Positions 6,152 to 9,541 of a DNA stretch of 9,541 bases are shown one piece after another (position 1 is the first letter of the stretch; every line of letters starts with the position of its first letter). Where the stretch lies: the NCBI GenBank assembly GCA_964383855.1, contig CAYLIP010000076.1, positions 1 to 9,541 on the forward strand, in the 5' to 3' direction. The translations under genes were made by a program, and so were the position numbers. The notes beneath the pieces are model-generated. The model searched no databases and had not been told where the DNA came from. It worked only from the letters and a program-made list of their open reading frames with translations. This DNA comes from CAZHAC01 sp964383855. Its GTDB lineage: Bacteria > Chloroflexota > Dormibacteria > Dormibacterales > Dormibacteraceae.

Positions 6152-6988
6152 GTGCTCGTGTCGATCGGCCAGCTCCTCCTCGACGTGACGATCGCGCCCG
6201 AGGGGCAGCTCCGGCTCGACGATGACCAGGAGGCCGGAATCTACCTGGGCGGAGGCGGCCAGGCGGCCAACTTCTGCGCCTGGTCGGCAGCGCTCGGGGA
6301 GCCCGCGCGCCTGGTTACCAGGGTAGGCGACGACGATCTCGGCCGGCGCCTGGTGGCCGAGATCGAGGCGCTGGGAGTCGAGGTCCGGGCGGTGGTCGGT
6401 CCCGAGCGAACGGGGGCGGTGGCGGTCCTCCTCGGCCCCGGCTCGGAGCGGACGTTCGCGCGCCAGCCAGGCGCCAGCCTGGGGCTCCGGCCAGAGGATC
6501 TTCACGCCGAGTGGTTTGAGGGGGTCCGGCTCCTCCATGTGCCCGGCTACTCGCTCTTCACTCAGCCCCTGGCGTCTGCGACCCGGCGGGCGATCGAGCT
6601 CACACGGGCGGGCGGCGGCGTCATCTCGATCGATCTCTCCTCTCCGGCCGGCATCCGCGAATACGGCGGCGCCCGCCTCGCCTACGACCTGGCGCTGATC
6701 CGGCCCGAACTGCTCTTCGCGACCGAATCCGAGGCGGCCGAGCTGGGAGCGCCCCTCGAGGGCCTGGCCAAGGTCCCGGTGCTCAAGCGCGGAGCTCGCG
6801 GAGCGCTGGTTTACGGGCGCGCGGTGGCGGCGCCGGCGATCGCGGTGGTGGACGGCACCGGCGCCGGCGACGCCTTCGCGGCGGCCTTCTGCGCGGCCTA
6901 CGTCGACGGCGCCACCCCGGTCGAGGCGGCCGGGCGGGCAGTGCTCGTCAGCGCCGGCGCCGTCCAGGTGCCCGGGGCCCGCCCGTGA
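6152..6988 (+). CDS. PfkB-family sugar kinase, probable pseudouridine kinase
   Basis: A 278-residue ribokinase-fold enzyme transferring phosphate from ATP to a sugar or nucleoside hydroxyl in the cytoplasm. It begins VSIGQLLLD, has the N-terminal glycine motif GGGGQAAN at 33-40, an ERTFARQPGA substrate-lid segment at 99-108, and the C-terminal DGTGAGDAF at 234-242 with catalytic base Asp240 and the anion hole. Specificity cannot be read from the motifs. The assignment as pseudouridine kinase (psuK) rests on the GTGA overlap with psuG, whose substrate is pseudouridine-5'-phosphate; a ribokinase or another nucleoside kinase is possible. It is somewhat shorter than E. coli PsuK (about 313). GTG at 6152 is chosen because the family domain begins there, just behind a -10-like box; a second GTG at 6158 is two codons on. 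The frame stays open upstream to 5531 but is antisense to marR. Confidence 0.88.
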   Translation: MLVSIGQLLLDVTIAPEGQLRLDDDQEAGIYLGGGGQAANFCAWSAALGEPARLVTRVGDDDLGRRLVAEIEALGVEVRAVVGPERTGAVAVLLGPGSERTFARQPGASLGLRPEDLHAEWFEGVRLLHVPGYSLFTQPLASATRRAIELTRAGGGVISIDLSSPAGIREYGGARLAYDLALIRPELLFATESEAAELGAPLEGLAKVPVLKRGARGALVYGRAVAAPAIAVVDGTGAGDAFAAAFCAAYVDGATPVEAAGRAVLVSAGAVQVPGARP

Positions 6989-7881
6989 CCCGCCCGCCGG
7001 TGCTGAGACTGAAGCGCGAGGTGGCGGAGGCCCTGGCGGCCGGGCACCCGGTGGTCGCCCTGGAGACCTCGATCGTGGCCCAGGGCCTGCCCTTTCCCCA
7101 GAACGCCGAGGCCGCGCACCGCTGCGAGAGCGCGATCCGGTCGGCCGGTGCGGTGCCGGCGACCACGGCGGTGCTCGGCGGCGAGCTGTGGGCGGGCCTG
7201 GAGACCGATGAGATCGACCGGCTGGCCCGCGAGCGCACGGCCGCCAAGGTCAGCGCGCGCGACCTCGGCTCGGCCATCGCCCGGCGCGCGGACGGCTCGA
7301 CGACGGTCGCCGCGACGCTCCGGGTGGCGGCGCTGGCGGGCATCCGCTTCCTGGCCACCGGTGGCATCGGCGGGGTGCACCGCGGGCATCCGGAGGACGT
7401 CTCCGGCGACCTCGAGGAGCTGGCCCGCTCCCCGGTCGCCGTGTTCTGCGCCGGCGCCAAGATGATCCTCGACCTTTCTCTGACGCTGGAGCGCCTGGAG
7501 TCGCTCGGCGTGCCGGTCGTCGGCTACCGCACCGCCGAGTTCCCCGGCTTCTACACCGGCCGGACCGGCCTGCGCACCTCGGCCCGAGCCGACTCGCCGG
7601 AGGCGGTGGCCGCGATCCTGGAGGCGGGCTGGATGGCCGGCGACCGCGGCCAGCTGGTGGCGGTCCCGCCCCCGGACGAGCTGGAGGGGGCCGAGGCGCT
7701 GGTGGCCCGCGCCGTCGAGGAGACGGCGGGGCTCTCGGGGGCCGAGGTCACGCCGGCGCAGCTGGCGCGCATCGCCGAGCTCTCGGGCGGCCGGTCGGTC
7801 GCGGTCAACGTGGAGCTCGTCGTCAACAACGCGCGCGTTGCCGCCGAGACGGCGGTCGCCTGGTCGCGGCAGCAGCCGTGA
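6985..7881 (+). CDS. psuG: Pseudouridine-5'-phosphate glycosidase
   Basis: A 298-residue cytoplasmic enzyme that breaks the C-C glycosidic bond of pseudouridine-5'-phosphate to give uracil and ribose-5-phosphate, with Mn2+ as cofactor. Hallmarks are VALETSIVAQGLPFPQN at 24-40 with Glu27 (E. coli Glu31), TAAKVSARD at 85-93 with Lys88 (E. coli Lys93), FLATGGIGGVHRG at 122-134 and CAGAK at 155-159 with Lys159, which forms the Schiff base with ribose (E. coli Lys166). Near the metal site it reads HPEDVSGDL, and NNARVAAE is seen near the C-terminus. Length is normal for the family (about 300). It starts at GTG 6985 within the kinase stop (GTGA) and ends in a second GTGA overlap with the M19 gene, so all three are translated from one message. 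Confidence 0.96.
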   Translation: MTRPPVLRLKREVAEALAAGHPVVALETSIVAQGLPFPQNAEAAHRCESAIRSAGAVPATTAVLGGELWAGLETDEIDRLARERTAAKVSARDLGSAIARRADGSTTVAATLRVAALAGIRFLATGGIGGVHRGHPEDVSGDLEELARSPVAVFCAGAKMILDLSLTLERLESLGVPVVGYRTAEFPGFYTGRTGLRTSARADSPEAVAAILEAGWMAGDRGQLVAVPPPDELEGAEALVARAVEETAGLSGAEVTPAQLARIAELSGGRSVAVNVELVVNNARVAAETAVAWSRQQP

Positions 7882-8840
7882 TCGTCGACGCCCACCTTGA
7901 CATCGCCTGGAACGCGCTTGCCCATGGCCGGGGCTTCGCCGGCGAGCCGGCACCCGGCCACCTGGTGAGCCGGCAGGCGCTGGTCCGCGCCGGCGTCGGA
8001 CTCGTCTTTCCAACGCTCTACTGCGCGCCGCGGGCCGGCGGCAGCCGCCTGGGCGGCTCGTTCACCTACTCCACGCCGGCTGAGGCGGCGATCATGGCTC
8101 AGGCCCAGTCCGGCTACTACAGCGCCGCCGGCCTGCCCCTGCTGCGCTCGCGGGCCGAGCTCGCCGCGCACGTTCGGGGCTGGCGCCGAGGCTCGCTGGC
8201 CGGCGTTCTTCTCATGGAGGGCGCCGACCCGGTCCTCGACCCCGCCCAGCTGGGACGCTGGGTCGATGCCGGAGTCCGGGTGGTCGGCCTGGCCTGGAGC
8301 CGCACCCGCTACTCGGGCGGCACCGGCGCCCCCGGCGGCCTCACCGAGGCCGGCCGGGCGCTGCTCCGGGCGATGCGCCGGCGGCGGCTCATCCTTGACC
8401 TGAGCCACATGGCGCAGCAGGCGGTGGAGGAGGCCCTGGCCACCTGGACCGGCCCCGTCATGGCCTCGCACTCGAACGCCCGGGAGCTGGTGCCGGGCGA
8501 CCGGCAGGTCAGCCGGGCCACCGTGGCCGAGGTGGCGCGCCGGGGCGGCGTGGTCGGGGTCTCCTTCTACCGGGGCCACCTGCGGGCCGACCACGGCCGC
8601 GCCACGCTCGACGACGTGGCCGCCCACCTGCTCCACCACGCGGATTCGGCCGGGGGCCCCGAGCACGTCGGGCTCGGGACCGACCTGGATGGGGGGTTCG
8701 ACGCCGGCGCCGCACCCTTCTCCCGGCTGGAGGAGATCGGTCAGCTTCGCGGCCTGCTTGTAAAGCGCTTCGACAAGGGCCAGGTGGACGGGATCATGGG
8801 AAGCAATTGGATCGACTTTCTGGCCCGGGCCTTGCCATGA
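7878..8840 (+). CDS. M19 membrane-dipeptidase family amidohydrolase (cytoplasmic)
   Basis: A 320-residue member of the renal dipeptidase (M19, COG2355) family, binuclear zinc hydrolases that split dipeptides, including ones with a C-terminal D-residue. Metal ligands are visible: His6 and Asp8 in DAHLDIAW, bridging Glu114 in LMEGAD, His177 in LDLSHM, His198 in ASHSNARE, and Asp269 in GLGTDLDGG. The C-terminal IMGSNW is also typical. Despite the family name there is no signal peptide, lipobox or membrane anchor, so it acts in the cytoplasm. The start is GTG at 7878, overlapping the psuG stop by GTGA, the second such overlap in a row. A peptidase fixed inside a pseudouridine operon is unexpected: it may use a non-peptide amide or simply be co-expressed. 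The family call is firm; the substrate is unknown. Confidence 0.92.
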   Translation: MIVDAHLDIAWNALAHGRGFAGEPAPGHLVSRQALVRAGVGLVFPTLYCAPRAGGSRLGGSFTYSTPAEAAIMAQAQSGYYSAAGLPLLRSRAELAAHVRGWRRGSLAGVLLMEGADPVLDPAQLGRWVDAGVRVVGLAWSRTRYSGGTGAPGGLTEAGRALLRAMRRRRLILDLSHMAQQAVEEALATWTGPVMASHSNARELVPGDRQVSRATVAEVARRGGVVGVSFYRGHLRADHGRATLDDVAAHLLHHADSAGGPEHVGLGTDLDGGFDAGAAPFSRLEEIGQLRGLLVKRFDKGQVDGIMGSNWIDFLARALP

Positions 8841-8864
8841 TGGGGGCAACCATCCGCCTGAACA

Positions 8865-8870
8865 AGGAGA
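8865..8870 (+). promoter_or_regulatory. Ribosome binding site of NTP pyrophosphohydrolase gene
   Basis: AGGAGA lies 6 nt before the ATG at 8877 and fixes that start. It contrasts with the three preceding genes, which lack clear sites and rely on leaderless or overlap-coupled starts. Confidence 0.6.
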
Positions 8871-8876
8871 GGACGC

Positions 8877-9278
8877 ATGACAGAAGAGCAGTCGATGGTC
8901 CGTGACTTCCACGAGCGCTTCGGCGCGGCTGTCAACGACCGGCCGACCTGGTGCGGGGAGGATGTGCATCGCCTCCGCGTGGCCCTCATCGAAGAGGAGC
9001 TGGCCGAGTTCAGGAACGCCGGCGAGGCGCACGACCTGGTGGAGATCGCGGATGCCCTCGCCGACCTGCTCTATGTCGTCTACGGCGCCGGGGTCACCTA
9101 CGGGATCGACCTCGAGCCGATATTCCGGGAGATCCACCGCAGCAACATGTCCAAGGGCGACCCCGAGGTCGTCCGCCGCCCGGACGGGAAGATCCTGAAG
9201 GGCGCCAACTACCTGCCGCCGGACGTCGCCGGCGTGCTCGCCGGGCAGCGGGGCGAGGTGTCGGCCCGAGCCAGCTGA
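8877..9278 (+). CDS. MazG-like / all-alpha NTP pyrophosphohydrolase
   Basis: A 133-residue protein of the all-alpha NTP-pyrophosphatase superfamily (MazG, phosphoribosyl-ATP pyrophosphohydrolase, DR2231-like). These enzymes hydrolyse nucleoside triphosphates to monophosphate and pyrophosphate, often as housecleaning of unwanted nucleotides. The metal-binding motif is present: EEELAE (Glu40, Glu41, Glu44) on one helix and EIADALAD (Glu56, Asp59, Asp63) on the next, followed by the HRSNMSKG and GKILKGANYLPPD segments seen in single-domain members. The tail after about 115 is Ala/Gly-rich and probably unstructured. It lies 36 bp after the M19 gene in the same direction with its own good ribosome site, so it may be the last gene of the psu operon. 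A dUTP-type or modified-nucleotide substrate would suit the context, but nothing in the sequence proves it. Confidence 0.88.
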   Translation: MTEEQSMVRDFHERFGAAVNDRPTWCGEDVHRLRVALIEEELAEFRNAGEAHDLVEIADALADLLYVVYGAGVTYGIDLEPIFREIHRSNMSKGDPEVVRRPDGKILKGANYLPPDVAGVLAGQRGEVSARAS

Positions 9279-9314
9279 CCGGCGCCAAGCCTCCTCCCCA
9301 AGGCCGGCGGCCTG

Positions 9315-9541
9315 CTACTCCCCGGTCTTCTCCACCGACGCCCGCTGATCGGGCGTCAGCTCGTTCGCTCCCACCGGCCTGCGGGCCGGCCGGCCCTTGG
9401 AGAGCCCGACCTTGCGCGCCGCCCAGAGCACCGGGTCGAAGTACTCGTCGACCATCCGCTCCTTGAGCGGGATGATCGCGTTGTCTGTGATGTGGATGTG
9501 CTCGGGGCACACCTCCTGGCAGCACTTGGTGATGTTGCACA
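9315..9541 (-). CDS. sdhB: Succinate dehydrogenase/fumarate reductase iron-sulfur subunit, C-terminal fragment
   Basis: The C-terminal 74 residues of an SdhB/FrdB-type protein, the electron-transfer subunit between the flavoprotein and quinone in complex II at the inner membrane. The first full codon at 9539 begins CNITKCCQEVCPEHI. The C-x5-C-x3-CP spacing matches the last ligand set for the [3Fe-4S] and [4Fe-4S] clusters (E. coli Cys206, Cys212, Cys216), with an extra adjacent cysteine making CC. Next comes ITDNAIIPLKERMVDEYFDP, typical of the Actinomycetota/Chloroflexota-type subunit as I recall it, then a variable tail (ELTPDQRASVEKTGE). The N-terminal ferredoxin domain lies beyond the window. 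It is convergent with the NTP pyrophosphohydrolase gene, separated by 36 bp. Confidence 0.88.
   Translation of the reverse strand, partial: CNITKCCQEVCPEHIHITDNAIIPLKERMVDEYFDPVLWAARKVGLSKGRPARRPVGANELTPDQRASVEKTGE

Noticed and set aside
6095..6538. Extension of the marR frame upstream to 6538
   Set aside because: It runs antisense through the kinase gene. MarR homology begins near the ATG at 6094, where an operator-like palindrome and -10 box lie.
7551..9137. Long minus-strand open frame (528 codons) opposite psuG, the M19 gene and the NTP pyrophosphohydrolase gene
   Set aside because: It is antisense to three well-supported genes. Its product is Gly/Ala/Pro/Arg/His-rich with no recognisable domain, as expected from high-GC sequence where stop codons are rare.
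9279..9314. GC-rich repeat GGCCGGCGGCC in the spacer between the convergent pyrophosphohydrolase and sdhB genes, considered as a terminator
   Set aside because: The stem is at most 4 bp with a 3-nt loop and no T-run on either strand, too weak to call.
9383..9396. Perfect 14-bp palindrome GGGCCGGCCGGCCC
   Set aside because: It lies inside the sdhB coding tail (Arg/Pro/Ala codons) and consists of GGCC repeats common at this GC content; it is probably chance.
1..9541. CRISPR arrays, tRNA or rRNA genes, insertion sequences, phage or defence genes, toxin-antitoxin pairs
   Set aside because: No regularly spaced repeats, cloverleaf-like segments, transposase motifs or terminal inverted repeats were seen. 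The isolated MazG-like protein is a metabolic NTP pyrophosphohydrolase with no relA or mazEF neighbour.

Overview
The window is about 70% GC and densely packed, with a 100-base run of N (3945-4044). That run is the usual placeholder for a gap of unknown size, so this is a draft or metagenome scaffold, and the two flanking blocks are adjacent only if the scaffold join is right. Several features suggest an uncultured high-GC bacterium of the Chloroflexota/Dormibacterota/Actinomycetota kind: the composition, GTG starts, start codons sitting 6-7 nt behind AT-rich -10-like boxes, a two-ribbon zinc protein, and an SdhB tail with a CC doublet. This placement is an inference of low to moderate confidence; no marker gene is present.

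Left block (1-3944). A minus-strand pair encodes a long, human-type deoxyribose-phosphate aldolase (deoC) followed 8 bp later by an aldehyde dehydrogenase that runs off the window. Together they would turn deoxyribose-5-phosphate into glyceraldehyde-3-phosphate, acetaldehyde and then a carboxylic acid. Divergent from deoC, only 26 bp away, is an unrecognised protein with four spaced cysteines. A small minus-strand double zinc-ribbon protein follows, convergent with the cysteine protein, and then a plus-strand M29-type metallopeptidase that ends just before the gap.

Right block (4045-9541). A DHA2-family drug efflux transporter (C-terminus lost in the gap) is preceded by a MarR-family repressor. 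The two reading frames overlap by ATGA, and a 20-bp near-perfect palindrome lies over the repressor's own start. Divergent from marR runs a tightly coupled plus-strand operon: a PfkB sugar kinase (probably pseudouridine kinase), pseudouridine-5'-phosphate glycosidase (psuG) and a cytoplasmic M19 dipeptidase, joined by two GTGA overlaps, then an all-alpha NTP pyrophosphohydrolase 36 bp later. The right end holds the C-terminus of succinate dehydrogenase iron-sulfur subunit on the minus strand.

The theme is nucleoside and modified-nucleoside breakdown and cleanup: deoxyribose through DeoC and ALDH, pseudouridine through kinase and glycosidase, and aberrant nucleotides through the MazG-like enzyme, with an efflux/repressor module between. 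No mobile element, CRISPR array, tRNA or rRNA was seen. No single wholly new system is obvious. The points most worth a second look are the M19 peptidase locked into the psu operon, the shared leaderless-type promoter motif, the marR operator and the four-cysteine orphan. Apart from the gap, no stretch over 300 bases lacks a gene.
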